Below are positions 46,871 to 56,395 of a DNA stretch of 64,000 nucleotides, one piece after another (position 1 is the first letter of the stretch; the number at the start of each line of letters is the position of its first letter). This stretch comes from Burkholderia sp. WSM2232 (GTDB taxonomy: Bacteria; Pseudomonadota; Gammaproteobacteria; Burkholderiales; Burkholderiaceae), in contig NZ_AWZV01000009.1 in the NCBI RefSeq assembly GCF_000472545.1, positions 144,875-208,874 on the forward strand, given 5' to 3'. The notes below the pieces were generated by a model. The model was not told the DNA's origin and searched no databases. It was given only the letters and a program-made list of their open reading frames with translations. Made by a program: the position numbers and the translations under genes.

Positions 46871-47356
46871 ATGACAGATTCATTTTCATCCACTGCGGGC
46901 GCTGCGTCGCTGCCCGAGAGTCCCTTCGTTGACCGGCTCGGCGTGCAACTCATGTCGGCCGAGGATGGTGCCAGCGAAGTGATGCTGCCACTGTTGCCCG
47001 AGCACATGAATACGTGGGACGTCGCGCATGGCGGCGTGACCATGACGCTTGCCGACGTCGCGCTCGCGATGGCCGCGCGCAGTCTCGCGGGCGACGGCGT
47101 GGGTGTCGTCACCGTCGAAATGAAGGTCAACTTCATGCAGCCGGGCCGCGGCGAGTTGCGCGCGACTGCTCGCGTGCTGCACCGCTCGACCACCATGGCG
47201 TACTGCGAAGGCGAGATCCGCGACAGCGAGGGACACTTCGTCGCCAAGGCGCTCGGCACGTTCAAGTACATGCGCCGGCTTGCGGTGGGCCGCGATGTGA
47301 CGCGCCAGCGCTTGCGCAGCGACCCCTCGGCGAAACCCGGTCCTAGCGACGGTTGA
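46871..47356 (+). CDS. hotdog-fold acyl-CoA thioesterase (PaaI family)
   Basis: A 161-residue thioesterase of the PaaI/YbgC-like hotdog superfamily that hydrolyses acyl-CoA. Typical features are FVDRLGVQLMSAEDGASEVML, HMNTWDVAHGGVTMTLADVA (the HGG active-site region with a catalytic Asp nearby) and VVTVEMKVNFMQPGRG. The start at 46871 (MTDSFSSTAG) matches the domain; upstream codons are not family-like. The next genes, an MDR oxidoreductase and an SDR, are in the same direction but separated by about 170-230 bases. Confidence 0.9.
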   Translation: MTDSFSSTAGAASLPESPFVDRLGVQLMSAEDGASEVMLPLLPEHMNTWDVAHGGVTMTLADVALAMAARSLAGDGVGVVTVEMKVNFMQPGRGELRATARVLHRSTTMAYCEGEIRDSEGHFVAKALGTFKYMRRLAVGRDVTRQRLRSDPSAKPGPSDG

Positions 47357-47525
47357 GGCAATTGCAGCGCGTGCGCCGCGAGCGGCGTTGGTGCATGCGT
47401 TTGTTGATGTAGCCGCCGCGCGCACGCGCCACCGCGACATCGGCACACCCGGCACACCGGCACGCTCAGCACAACCACTACGATCAGCAGATCCGGCCAA
47501 TCCGCCACCCAAGGAGACGATCGAC

Positions 47526-48524
47526 ATGCCACAGATCAACCGCCAGTTCGTGCTGGCTTCGCGTCCGCAAGGCGCGGTCACGCCCGATAACTTTCGCCTC
47601 GTCGAGACCCCGCTCGCGCCGCTTGCCGAGGGCGAGGTGCGGGTGCGCAATCACTACCTGTCGCTCGACCCGTACATGCGCGGCCGCATGAACGACAGCA
47701 AGTCGTACGCGGCGCCGCAGCCGCTCGGTGAAGTGATGATCGGCGGCACGGTCGGCGAAGTGATCGAGTCGAACAACCCGAAGTTCGCCGTGGGCGACAA
47801 GGTGGTGGCAATGTTCGGCTGGCAGGAATACGGCACGTCGAACGGCGCAGGCGTGCAGAAAGTCGACGACACGCACGTGCCGCTGTCGGCCTATCTAGGA
47901 CCCGTCGGCATGCCGGGCGTCACCGCATGGTACGGGCTGAACCGCATTGTGGCGCCGAAGGCGGGCGAAACGGTGGTAGTCAGCGCGGCGAGCGGCGCGG
48001 TGGGCAGCGTGGTCGGTCAACTGGCGAAGCTCGCTGGCGCACGGGCGGTGGGCATCGCGGGCGGCGAAGAGAAGTGCCGCTATGTCGTGGAGACGCTGGG
48101 TTTCGACGCCTGCGTCGACTACAAGGCCGGCAACCTGTATCAGGACCTGAAGGCGGCGACGCCCAACGGCATCGACGGTTGCTTCGAGAACGTCGGCGGC
48201 GAGGGGCTCGACGCCACGCTCGCGCGCATGAATGCGTTCGGCCGCATTGCGCTGTGCGGCTTTATCGCGGGCTACGACGGCCAGCCGCTGCCGCTCAGAC
48301 AGCCGTCGCTGATACTTACACAGCGGCTGCTCGTGCAAGGCTTCATCGTGAGCGAGCATATGGACGTGTGGCCCGAAGCGCTCAAGCAGCTCGGCACGCT
48401 CGTCGCGCAGAACAGGCTGCAGTATCGCGAGACCATCGCGCAAGGGCTCGACGCCGCGCCCGAGGCGTTTATCGGTTTGCTGAAGGGCAGGAATTTCGGC
48501 AAGCAGCTCGTCAAGCTGATCTGA
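47526..48524 (+). CDS. NADP-dependent MDR oxidoreductase (CurA/leukotriene B4 dehydrogenase-like)
   Basis: A 332-residue zinc-free medium-chain dehydrogenase/reductase that likely reduces activated C=C bonds, like curcumin reductase CurA. It shows RNHYLSLDPYMRGRM, VGMPGVTAWYGL and the NADP-binding VVSAASGAVGSVVGQLAK, then FENVGGEGLDATLARMN. AAGGAGACGATCGAC precedes the ATG at 47526. Physiological substrate unknown. A 12-bp repeat tract follows the gene. Confidence 0.93.
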   Translation: MPQINRQFVLASRPQGAVTPDNFRLVETPLAPLAEGEVRVRNHYLSLDPYMRGRMNDSKSYAAPQPLGEVMIGGTVGEVIESNNPKFAVGDKVVAMFGWQEYGTSNGAGVQKVDDTHVPLSAYLGPVGMPGVTAWYGLNRIVAPKAGETVVVSAASGAVGSVVGQLAKLAGARAVGIAGGEEKCRYVVETLGFDACVDYKAGNLYQDLKAATPNGIDGCFENVGGEGLDATLARMNAFGRIALCGFIAGYDGQPLPLRQPSLILTQRLLVQGFIVSEHMDVWPEALKQLGTLVAQNRLQYRETIAQGLDAAPEAFIGLLKGRNFGKQLVKLI

Positions 48525-48604
48525 ACGGGGCGGCTCGTCGAGCCGGCGCCGAAGCGTTGCTTGATGCGCTGGTCGAGGTGATGAGCGTGCTGCTTTGCGA
48601 GCCG

Positions 48605-48664
48605 CTCAACAAGCGACTCTACAAGCAACTCAACAAGTCGCTCAACAAGTCGCTCAATCAATTG
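48605..48664. repeat. 12-bp tandem repeat (CTCAACAAGTCG)
   Basis: Four near-identical 12-bp units, CTCAACAAGCGA, CTCTACAAGCAA, then CTCAACAAGTCG twice, followed by a degraded fifth, lie between the MDR gene and the SDR gene. The tract ends about 90 bases before the SDR start. Confidence 0.85.
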
Positions 48665-48756
48665 CAGCAAGTCGCGCAACGAATCGTTTAGCAAGGCGCT
48701 TCACAAGCCGCCCCTCGAATCGCACACAAAGAAGCATCGCATCAAGGAGTCGACGG

Positions 48757-49650
48757 ATGTTCGAATTTGCCGGCAGGGTCGCGGTCATTACCGGCGCGGC
48801 GAGCGGCCTCGGTCGTGCGTTCGCGCAACAGGCCGCGGCGCGTCACATGAAGCTCGTGCTCGCGGACGTGAACCCCGAGGCGCTCACGCAGACGGTCGAT
48901 GCGTTGCGCGCGGCAGGCGCCGACGCGATCGGCGTGCCGACCGACGTCGCGAATCCGTTGCAGGTGGATGCCTTGGCGCAGGCCACGCTCGACGCATTCG
49001 GCAAGGTCCATCTGCTTTTCAACAATGCGGGCGTGGGCTCGGGCGGCTTCCTGTGGGAAAGTTCGGCCAACGACTGGTCGTGGGTGTTCGGCGTGAACGT
49101 GATGGGCGTCGCGCACGGTGTGCGGGCGTTCACGCCGATCATGCTCGCGCAGAATGAGCCTGCGCACATCGTCAACACGGCTTCCGTGGCAGGGCTGCTG
49201 TCGCCGCCGGCAATGGGCGTCTATAACGCTTCGAAACACGCGGTGGTGTCGCTCACCGAAACGCTTTTTCACGACCTGCAACTCGCGCAGGCCGGCCGCG
49301 ACGCCAGTGTTCGCGTCGGCTGTTCGCTGCTGTGTCCGGCTTTCGTGCCGACCGGTATTGCGGATGCCGAGCGCACACGGCCCGCCGGGCTGCGCAACGC
49401 GAGCCGCGCGACGCGCTCGCAGATCGCCGCGGGCAAGCAGTTGCAGCGCGCGGTGCAGGCAGGCAAGCTGAGCGCCGCCGATGTCGCCGGCCTCGCCTTC
49501 GAGGCAATCGCGCAGCGACGGTTCTACATCATCACGCACCCGGCCATCATGGCGACGGTCAAGCTGCGTCACGCGGACATCGAGCAATTGCGCGACCCGA
49601 CCGATCCCATGTCGCTGAAGCCGGAAGTAAAGAGCGCGGGCGCGGACTGA
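48757..49650 (+). CDS. short-chain dehydrogenase/reductase
   Basis: A 297-residue classical SDR. The Rossmann motif is VAVITGAASGLGRAFAQQ (TGxxxGxG), with FNNAGVGSGG (NAG motif), the active-site Ser in VNTASVAGLLSP and the YNASKHA Tyr-Lys pair. AAGGAGTCGACGG precedes the ATG at 48757. The substrate is unknown. It is followed closely by an esterase gene, about 100 bases on, and may form a small catabolic unit with it and the upstream MDR gene. Confidence 0.93.
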   Translation: MFEFAGRVAVITGAASGLGRAFAQQAAARHMKLVLADVNPEALTQTVDALRAAGADAIGVPTDVANPLQVDALAQATLDAFGKVHLLFNNAGVGSGGFLWESSANDWSWVFGVNVMGVAHGVRAFTPIMLAQNEPAHIVNTASVAGLLSPPAMGVYNASKHAVVSLTETLFHDLQLAQAGRDASVRVGCSLLCPAFVPTGIADAERTRPAGLRNASRATRSQIAAGKQLQRAVQAGKLSAADVAGLAFEAIAQRRFYIITHPAIMATVKLRHADIEQLRDPTDPMSLKPEVKSAGAD

Positions 49651-49753
49651 AGTCAGCTACCGGGCGGTGTCGCACGCGCAGTCTCGCACCCGCAGTCTCC
49701 ACCTATTGTCAACCTTGGGCGCCTGTGCGCCGTCATACCCCATTTCACGTCAC

Positions 49754-50722
49754 ATGCCGTTGAATCCGAAGATCGAACAGGTACTCGACATGATCGCGCG
49801 CGCGAGGCGCCCGAAGCTCCACGAAATGACGCCGCAGGCGGCGCGCGCATCGTATGAAAAAAGCGCGCCGATTCTGGAGATTCCAGCTGCGCCGATGTTC
49901 TCCGTGGAAGACTTGCGCATTCCCACACGCGACGGCGCTGCCATCGGCGCACGTCTTTACCATGCGAGCGAGCCAAGCTGGGCCGAGCCTGCCGCGGCGT
50001 TCGTCTACTATCACGGCGGCGGCTTCACCGTCGGCAGCGTCAACACGCACGACGCACTGTGCCGCATGTTCGCGCGCGACGGCCAATGCACGGTGCTGTC
50101 GGTGGATTACCGGCTCGCGCCCGAACACAAATTCCCGACCGCCGTAGACGACGCTTTCGACGCGCTCACCTGGCTGCACGCGCACGCGGCGGAATTCGGC
50201 ATCGACGCGGGGCGGCTCGCGGTGGGCGGCGACAGCGCAGGCGGCACGCTCGCGACGGTCTGCGCGGTGCTCGCGCGCGACGCCGGCATCCCGCTCGCGC
50301 TGCAATTGCTGATCTATCCGGGCACCACCGGCTATCAGCAGACCGATTCGCACTCGCGTCTTGCCAATGGCTTTCTGCTGTCAGGCGATACGATTCAATG
50401 GTTCTTCAACCAGTACGTGCGCGACCCGGGCGATCGCGACGACTGGCGTTTCGCGCCGCTCGACGGCACGCGCGGCGCGCCCGGCTTCGGCGGTCTCGCG
50501 CCGGCCTGGATAGCCACCGCCGAATACGACCCGCTCAGCGACGAAGGCGACGCCTACGCAGAGAAACTACGCAACGCGGGCAACGCGGGCAACGCGGTGA
50601 CGCTCACGCGCTATCCGGGCATGATTCACGAATTCTTCAAGATGGGCGGCTACGTGCCCGACGTCGCGCAAGCGCATGCGGATGCCGCAGCGGCGCTGCG
50701 CGCGGCATTGCGTGCGGACTGA
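49754..50722 (+). CDS. alpha/beta hydrolase, hormone-sensitive-lipase family esterase
   Basis: A 322-residue esterase of family IV (HSL). The oxyanion motif YYHGGGFTVGS, the nucleophile motif GGDSAGGTLA, Asp in the TAEYDPLSDEG stretch and His in PGMIHEFFKMGG are all present. I used the ATG at 49754 (MPLNPKIEQVLDMI), which is the usual family start; the longer frame from 49667 is possible. A 9-bp repeat at 50573-50599 encodes Asn-Ala-Gly three times in a surface loop. The stop directly abuts the stop of the convergent NRDE gene. Confidence 0.93.
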   Translation: MPLNPKIEQVLDMIARARRPKLHEMTPQAARASYEKSAPILEIPAAPMFSVEDLRIPTRDGAAIGARLYHASEPSWAEPAAAFVYYHGGGFTVGSVNTHDALCRMFARDGQCTVLSVDYRLAPEHKFPTAVDDAFDALTWLHAHAAEFGIDAGRLAVGGDSAGGTLATVCAVLARDAGIPLALQLLIYPGTTGYQQTDSHSRLANGFLLSGDTIQWFFNQYVRDPGDRDDWRFAPLDGTRGAPGFGGLAPAWIATAEYDPLSDEGDAYAEKLRNAGNAGNAVTLTRYPGMIHEFFKMGGYVPDVAQAHADAAAALRAALRAD

Positions 50723-51658
50723 CTAGGCGATCTGCCGCTCGACGTTGAATGCGAAGCTGCGTTCGAAATCGCCGGGGCGCACGACGCGGTGCGAGCCGTT
50801 GTCGTCGCTACGCTCCGCCACCGCCACGCTGACCATCTCGCCGTTGGCGACGACCCGCAGCGCCGTCGTGCCGCGCGTTCCATACTCGGGCGTTTCGATG
50901 AACGCCGCCGAGAGCGCCCGCTCGCGTTCGAGCGGAATGCCGGTGGACGGCAACTCGGCGTCGGACGCCACGCGCGGATCGCGCATCAGGTCGATCAGAC
51001 GCTCGAGCGGCGGCATCGGATCGCGGGCGAGCAGTTCGCGCAGCTCGGTGCGCTTTCTGACGAGCTTGGGCCACGCGGTGTCGAGAATCGCGTTCGAGAT
51101 TCCGTGCGTGCCGGGCGCGAGCAGCGCCGGCGCGAGGTTCGAGCGGTTGCAGTACCAGGCGAGTTCGCGGCGCTTCCAGTCGCCCACCAGCAGGTTGAAA
51201 CCGTTGTAAATGTCGCCGGTTCGTGCGACGCGGTGCAGATAGGCAAGGGGAGATTCGTGCTCCACGCTGGCATTGTTTTCTTCGCCGGCACCGTCGTCGC
51301 CCGGGGCATCGCGTGGGTCCTTGGCATTGGCGCCGGTTTCGCCCCGGCCCGACGCAAGGCGGACGCCGGCGCGCCCGGAAGCCAGCCAGTCGCTGACGAG
51401 CGTGCCGCGGGTCGGTGCATCGACGCGCATGTCATGCGGGGCGCGGTAGTTGGTGAGCGCGGCAAAGCGGCCGTCGCGCGACATGCCGAGCCACGTCCCG
51501 CCGCCGACCAGGTCGCGGCCGGCCAGCACGCCGCTCGCATCGTCCCACCAGCCGATTGGCTGAGCCGTGCGTCGAAAAAACTCGTCGCGATTCGCGGCGA
51601 GCGTGAAGAGCGGACCGTCGAGCGCATCGGGTCGCCAGTCGAACACGATCAGGCACAT
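50723..51658 (-). CDS. NRDE family protein (TANGO2 homologue)
   Basis: A 311-residue protein of the NRDE/DUF833 family, homologous to eukaryotic TANGO2. It begins MCLIVFDWRP and has the diagnostic AANRDEFFRR, then GTWLGMSRDGRFAALTNYR. TANGO2 proteins have been tied to haem handling and lipid metabolism, but the enzyme activity is not settled. A low-complexity insert at about residues 97-133 (Gly/Asp/Glu/Asn-rich) is not part of the core. It lies 126 bases downstream of ygfZ on the same strand. Confidence 0.9.
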   Translation of the reverse strand: MCLIVFDWRPDALDGPLFTLAANRDEFFRRTAQPIGWWDDASGVLAGRDLVGGGTWLGMSRDGRFAALTNYRAPHDMRVDAPTRGTLVSDWLASGRAGVRLASGRGETGANAKDPRDAPGDDGAGEENNASVEHESPLAYLHRVARTGDIYNGFNLLVGDWKRRELAWYCNRSNLAPALLAPGTHGISNAILDTAWPKLVRKRTELRELLARDPMPPLERLIDLMRDPRVASDAELPSTGIPLERERALSAAFIETPEYGTRGTTALRVVANGEMVSVAVAERSDDNGSHRVVRPGDFERSFAFNVERQIA

Positions 51659-51784
51659 CGGGGACCTCTCCCGGTTGTTGCGTCAAAACGCAAGGGCGAG
51701 CAGGAAAGCAGGCGGGAACGCCGGCCACAGCGGCCGCTGCGTTGATCGCGGTTGGCCGCTGCGTCGAAAGCGGTAATGCTCCGC

Positions 51785-52909
51785 TCAAACTTCGGTGGGC
51801 AGTCCGTAGGGCAGCGCGAGAAAGCGCAGCGCCGGGCCGTCGGCAGCGCCGAGATGCACCGAGCCGCTTTCCAGCGCGGCCAGTTTGATCTCCACCAGAA
51901 CATCCACGCCGCCGTCGCGCGCCGATGCCGCGTTCACCACCATGCCGCACGGCTGGCCCGGGTCGTCGGAGTGGAAGAGTTCGACGCCTGCCTTCACGGT
52001 GCCCAGCTCGCCCGCCACGTTGGCAAGCGAGGTGCGCCGCTTGATCGTGCCGCGATACTGGCTGCGCGCCACCACTTCCTGGCCCGGATAGCAGCCCTTC
52101 TTGAAATTGACTGCGCCGAGCACGTCGAAATTGACCATTTGCGGCACGAACTGCTCGACCACCGGCTGTGTGATGCGCGGCTCGCCCGCGCGGATGTCGA
52201 GCCAGTCCCACACCGCCGGCGAGACCTGCTGCAACTTTTCGCGAAGCGCGGGCAGCTGCGATTCGATCTGCGCCTTAGGCCCAATCCACAGGTAGCGCAG
52301 GCGCTCGAACGCGTCGGGCACGCGGATCAGCGAGCCGGCCGCGCCGTCCACCTTCACGTGAACGCCGTCCGGCAGCGCGTCGAAGACGCCCGAGAGCGCC
52401 TTGCGCACGTCGCCCGCGAGACCGATCACGGCGAGCTCGCCGCTGGCATCGGCGAGTTTCGCCTTGGCGCGCAGGATGAACATGGAAAGGCGTTTTTGCA
52501 CCGCCGCCTGCAGGTCTTTCGAGACCAGCAGGCGAATCGTGTCGCCGCTGCGCCAGCTGAGGAAGGAGGCGAGCAGGCGGCCCTTGGCCGAGCAGTAGCC
52601 CGCGAGGCGCGCGTTGGCCGCGTCGAGATGCTGCGTGTCGTTCGTCAGTTGACCGTGCAGGAAGGTCGCTGCGTCGTCGCCGGTTGCGTCGATCACGCCG
52701 AACTGCGTGAGCACCGCGAAGGCGCCGTGTTCGAGGACGGCGTCGAACTCATCGGCCGCCGGGCGCGGCAATAGCGGCAGCGCGGTTGCGGCTGCGCTCG
52801 ACGTCACGCCGGCCGATGTAGCCGGGGTGGCGCCCGAAGAGCTGCCCACGGGATTCGCCGGGGAACCGGCCGAAGGATTGCCTGAAGCGGTAGCGAGCGG
52901 TGTGGTCAT
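51785..52909 (-). CDS. ygfZ: tRNA-modifying / iron-sulfur repair protein YgfZ
   Basis: A folate-binding GcvT-like protein needed for some iron-sulfur enzymes and tRNA thiomodification. The 374-residue protein has the family signature NFKKGCYPGQEVVAR with the invariant Cys, and LHGQLTNDTQ. The N terminus (first 45 residues) is a Ser/Ala/Pro-rich stretch absent from most relatives; a shorter start inside it is possible, but no better ATG or ribosome site appears. It is divergent from mltG, with 77 bases between the starts. Confidence 0.93.
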   Translation of the reverse strand: MTTPLATASGNPSAGSPANPVGSSSGATPATSAGVTSSAAATALPLLPRPAADEFDAVLEHGAFAVLTQFGVIDATGDDAATFLHGQLTNDTQHLDAANARLAGYCSAKGRLLASFLSWRSGDTIRLLVSKDLQAAVQKRLSMFILRAKAKLADASGELAVIGLAGDVRKALSGVFDALPDGVHVKVDGAAGSLIRVPDAFERLRYLWIGPKAQIESQLPALREKLQQVSPAVWDWLDIRAGEPRITQPVVEQFVPQMVNFDVLGAVNFKKGCYPGQEVVARSQYRGTIKRRTSLANVAGELGTVKAGVELFHSDDPGQPCGMVVNAASARDGGVDVLVEIKLAALESGSVHLGAADGPALRFLALPYGLPTEV

Positions 52910-52930
52910 GGATTCCGGGAACAGTCAATT

Positions 52931-52960
52931 CTGACTTTAGCTAAGGCAAACAAGTATTAT
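52931..52960 (+). promoter_or_regulatory. promoter of the mltG-tmk unit
   Basis: CTGACT at 52931, an 18-base spacer and TATTAT at 52955, 27 bases before the mltG start. It lies in a distinctly AT-rich patch between the divergent ygfZ and mltG genes. Confidence 0.5.
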
Positions 52961-52986
52961 ATGCAGTCCAACCCAGCCACGTTTTC

Positions 52987-53997
52987 ATGTCCCTCTTCAA
53001 GAAATGTTTGATCGCCGGCTCGATTGTCCTCGTGCTGGCCGCAGCTGCGATTGCTGGCGGATACCACTGGGCCAATAGCCCGCTCGAGCTGAACCCCGCG
53101 CAACTGGACGTCACCGTCAAACCGCACAGCAGCCTGCGCAGCGTCGCGCTGCAGCTCAATCGCGGCGGCGTGCCGGTCGAGCCGGAGCTATTCATCGTCA
53201 TGACGCGGCTGCTCGGGCTGCAGAGCGAACTGAAGTCGGGCAACTACGAGTTCAAGACCGGCGTGACGCCCTACGAAGTGCTGCAAAAAATCGCTCGCGG
53301 CGACGTCAACGAGTATGTCGCGACGATCATCGAAGGGTGGACGTTCAAGCGCATGCGCGCGGAACTCGACGCGAACCCCGCGCTCAGGCACGACAGCGTG
53401 GCCATGAACGACGCGCAGCTGATGAGCGCGATCGGCGCGCCGGAGGCGTCGCTCGGCAACGGCGAGGGGCTGTTTTTCCCCGACACCTATCTGTTCGACA
53501 AGAATACGAGCGATCTGGACGTGTACCGCCGCGCGTATCGCCTGATGCGGGTGCGTCTGGACGAAGCATGGCTCGCGCGGGCGCCGAGTCTGCCGTACCG
53601 GACCCCGTACGAGGCGTTGATCATGGCCTCGATCATCGAGAAGGAAACCGGCAAGAAGTCTGACCGCCCGATGGTCGCGGCAGTGTTCGCGAACCGTCTG
53701 CGGGTGGGCATGCCGCTGCAAACCGACCCGACGGTCATTTACGGAATGGGCGAGAGCTACACCGGGCGCATCCGCAAGAAGGACCTGCAAACGGACACTC
53801 CCTACAATACCTACACCCGTATGGGCCTGCCGCCCACGCCGATTTCGCTGCCCGGCGTCGCCTCGCTGCAGGCGGCGATGAACCCGGCGCAGACGAGCGC
53901 GCTGTATTTCGTCTCGCGCGGCGACGGCAGCAGCATCTTTTCCGACACACTCGGCGATCACAACAAGGCCGTGGACAAATACATTCGAGGACAATAA
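52987..53997 (+). CDS. mltG: endolytic murein transglycosylase MltG
   Basis: Cuts nascent glycan strands near the inner membrane to set strand length. The 336-residue protein has a short cytoplasmic N terminus, one membrane helix (about 8-26), and the YceG domain with catalytic Glu218 in ASIIEKETG and the TDPTVIYGMG motif. Its stop is immediately followed by the tmk start (no gap), so the two genes are translationally linked. Length matches the Escherichia coli protein (340). Confidence 0.96.
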   Translation: MSLFKKCLIAGSIVLVLAAAAIAGGYHWANSPLELNPAQLDVTVKPHSSLRSVALQLNRGGVPVEPELFIVMTRLLGLQSELKSGNYEFKTGVTPYEVLQKIARGDVNEYVATIIEGWTFKRMRAELDANPALRHDSVAMNDAQLMSAIGAPEASLGNGEGLFFPDTYLFDKNTSDLDVYRRAYRLMRVRLDEAWLARAPSLPYRTPYEALIMASIIEKETGKKSDRPMVAAVFANRLRVGMPLQTDPTVIYGMGESYTGRIRKKDLQTDTPYNTYTRMGLPPTPISLPGVASLQAAMNPAQTSALYFVSRGDGSSIFSDTLGDHNKAVDKYIRGQ

Positions 53998-54618
53998 ATG
54001 GCGCGCGGCAAATTCATCACGTTCGAAGGCATAGACGGCGCCGGCAAGACGACGCATCTCGCCTGGTTTCGCGAGCGGCTCGAGCAGAAGGTGGCCGCCA
54101 CCGGCCGCTCGGTTGTCATGACGCGCGAGCCCGGCGGCACGCCGCTTGGCGAGCAGATTCGCGAAATCGTGCTGCATCAGAAAATGGATCTGGAAACCGA
54201 GGCGCTGCTGATGTTCGCGCTGCGCCGCCAGCATCTGGCAGAAGTGATCGAGCCGGCGCTCGCGCGCGGCGACTGGGTATTGTCCGACCGCTTCACCGAC
54301 GCCACCTTCGCCTACCAGGGCGGCGGTCGCGGCCTGCCGCGCGACAAGCTGGAAACGCTGGAGCGCTGGGTGCAGGGTGGTTTCCAGCCGGATCTGACGG
54401 TGCTGTTCGACCTCGCGCCCGAGATTGCCAATGAGCGGCGCAGCGCGGCGCGCGATCCGGACCGTTTCGAGCGTGAATCGGCGGCTTTTTTTGAGCGCAC
54501 GCGCGCCGAATACCTGCGCCGCGCCGAGGAGGCGCCTTATCGGTTCGCTATCATTGACTCCTCGCAGAGCATTGTCCGAATTCAGAAACAACTTGAAGAT
54601 CTGTTAGCAAGTATTTGA
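53998..54618 (+). CDS. tmk: thymidylate kinase
   Basis: Phosphorylates dTMP to dTDP. The 206-residue enzyme has the P-loop [10 protein letters not shown] (10-19), the [16 protein letters not shown] motif and a lid region around [11 protein letters not shown]. It begins directly after mltG and is followed by 94 bases of AT-rich sequence before holB; within it AGCGCT is repeated five bases apart. Confidence 0.97.
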   Translation: MARGKFITFEGIDGAGKTTHLAWFRERLEQKVAATGRSVVMTREPGGTPLGEQIREIVLHQKMDLETEALLMFALRRQHLAEVIEPALARGDWVLSDRFTDATFAYQGGGRGLPRDKLETLERWVQGGFQPDLTVLFDLAPEIANERRSAARDPDRFERESAAFFERTRAEYLRRAEEAPYRFAIIDSSQSIVRIQKQLEDLLASI

Positions 54619-54712
54619 ATTTAAAGTGTTATGTGTAGCGCTAACAAAGCGCTGACTGCATCGCGCAGTTCCTCAGATATCGCTTTCAACCGATTGATTT
54701 CAAAGACAAACG

Positions 54713-55756
54713 ATGATTTATCCGTGGCAAGCCGATGACTGGAACCGCCTGCAGCAGCTGCGCGCCCACTGGCCGCACGCGTTGTTGCTGCATGGCCAGG
54801 CCGGTATCGGCAAGCTGCGCTTTGCGCAGCACCTCGCGCAGGGTCTGCTGTGCGAAGCGCAGCGCGCGAACGGCGAGCCGTGCGGCGCGTGCGTCGCGTG
54901 CAACTGGTTCGCACAGGGCAATCACCCCGATTACCGGATCGTCGTGCCCGAGGCGCTCGCCGCTGAGGCCGGCATCGGCAACGGCGCGGACGACAAAGCC
55001 GAAAAAGCCGACAAGTCCGATGCAGACGAAGGCAAGAAAACCCGCACGCCGAGCAAGGAAATCAAGATCGAGCAGATTCGCGGCTTGCTGGACTTCGTTG
55101 GCGTCGGGTCGCACCGGGGCGGCGCCCGCGTGGTCGTGCTGTACCCTGCCGAAGCGCTGAACGTCGCGGCAGCCAATGCGCTCCTGAAGACGCTTGAGGA
55201 GCCGCCTGCGGGTGTCGTGTTCCTGATGGTGTCGGCGCGCATCGACCGGCTGTTGCCCACTATCATCAGCCGTTGCCGCCAATGGCCGATGAGCCTGCCG
55301 GCATCCGGAGCCGCGAGCCAGTGGCTCGCCGCGCAAGGCGTGGAGCAGGCGCAGGCGCTGCTGGCCGAAGCAGGGGGCGCGCCGCTGACCGCGCTCGCGC
55401 TCGCCAGCGACGAAAACCGCACGTTGCGCGACTGGACGCTCAAGCAACTCGCCGCAGGCCCCGAATGCGACGCCTTTGCGTGCGGCGAGGCGCTGCAGAA
55501 GCTGCCGGTGCCGCTGGTACTCGGCTGGCTACAGCGCTGGACGTACGACCTGCTCGCCCAGCGCACGGCGGGCGCCCCGCGTTATTTTCCGCAGGCGTCG
55601 GCGGCGCTCGCGCGCTGCGCGGCGCAGGCCGACGCGAGCGCATTCGCGCGCTTCATGCGAACCGTTACACGGCAGCGCGCGGTCGAGAATCACCCGCTGA
55701 ACGCGCGGCTCGTGTTCGAGGAGCTGTTTCTTGGCTACCGCGAGCTCTTTGCATGA
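54713..55756 (+). CDS. holB: DNA polymerase III subunit delta prime
   Basis: Part of the clamp loader. The 347-residue protein shows the modified P-loop GQAGIGK, the four-cysteine zinc module (LLCEAQRANGEPCGACVACNWF) and the AAA+ features NALLKTLEEPP and SRC sensor stretch IISRCRQW. An acidic, lysine-rich insertion (about 90-118) lies between the zinc module and KIEQIRGLL. The AT-rich gap before it contains no strong ribosome site. Confidence 0.95.
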   Translation: MIYPWQADDWNRLQQLRAHWPHALLLHGQAGIGKLRFAQHLAQGLLCEAQRANGEPCGACVACNWFAQGNHPDYRIVVPEALAAEAGIGNGADDKAEKADKSDADEGKKTRTPSKEIKIEQIRGLLDFVGVGSHRGGARVVVLYPAEALNVAAANALLKTLEEPPAGVVFLMVSARIDRLLPTIISRCRQWPMSLPASGAASQWLAAQGVEQAQALLAEAGGAPLTALALASDENRTLRDWTLKQLAAGPECDAFACGEALQKLPVPLVLGWLQRWTYDLLAQRTAGAPRYFPQASAALARCAAQADASAFARFMRTVTRQRAVENHPLNARLVFEELFLGYRELFA

Positions 55757-55837
55757 CGGCGCCGCCCGCGGCATCCAGCGGACTTCCAATCGAACCGTTC
55801 TCCGTACGCCGGTCCTCCATCTCAAACTGAACGCACC

Positions 55838-56362
55838 ATGAGCCTGTCCTACCGCGATGCCACGCCCGACGATCTGCCCGCCATCGTCGCCATTTACAAC
55901 TCGACGGTCGCCTCCCGCCAGGTGACCGCCGACCTCGAGCCCGTCAGCGTCGAGAGCCGGGTCGCGTGGTTTCACGCGCATGGGCCGCACAAGCGCCCGC
56001 TGTGGGTGGTCGAAGACGCCGGGCAGCCGGGCCGCGTGATCGCATGGCTCAGCTTTTCGGACTTTTACGGCCGTCCGGCCTATCAGCGCACCGCAGAGGT
56101 CAGCATCTATCTCGACGAACGCGCGCGTGGCAAGGGCCTTGGCAAGCAATTGCTGGCTGCGTCGCTTACGGCGGCGCCGGCGCTTGGCATCGACACGGTG
56201 CTCGGCTTTATCTTCGGCCACAACGAGGCGAGCCTGCGCCTCTTTCGCGGTTTCGGCTTTGACACGTGGGGGTCGCTGCCGCGCGTGGCCGTGCTCGACG
56301 GCGTGGAGCGCGATCTGGTGATCCTCGGCAAGCGCCTCGACGCCCCCGCCGCGGCCGGTTGA
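55838..56362 (+). CDS. GNAT N-acetyltransferase (phosphinothricin acetyltransferase-like)
   Basis: A 174-residue GNAT acetyltransferase of the PAT/MddA type. Motifs: YNSTVASRQVTADLEPV near the N terminus, the CoA-binding loop ERARGKGLGKQLL, and NEASLRLFRGFGF. Members acetylate methionine sulfone/sulfoximine-like amino acids or herbicide analogues; the substrate here is unknown. It sits between holB and tatD in the same direction with a 34-base gap to tatD, so it may share their transcript. Confidence 0.92.
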   Translation: MSLSYRDATPDDLPAIVAIYNSTVASRQVTADLEPVSVESRVAWFHAHGPHKRPLWVVEDAGQPGRVIAWLSFSDFYGRPAYQRTAEVSIYLDERARGKGLGKQLLAASLTAAPALGIDTVLGFIFGHNEASLRLFRGFGFDTWGSLPRVAVLDGVERDLVILGKRLDAPAAAG

Positions 56363-56395
56363 TCCGCTTCAGGTACCCATTTGCAGGACACCACC

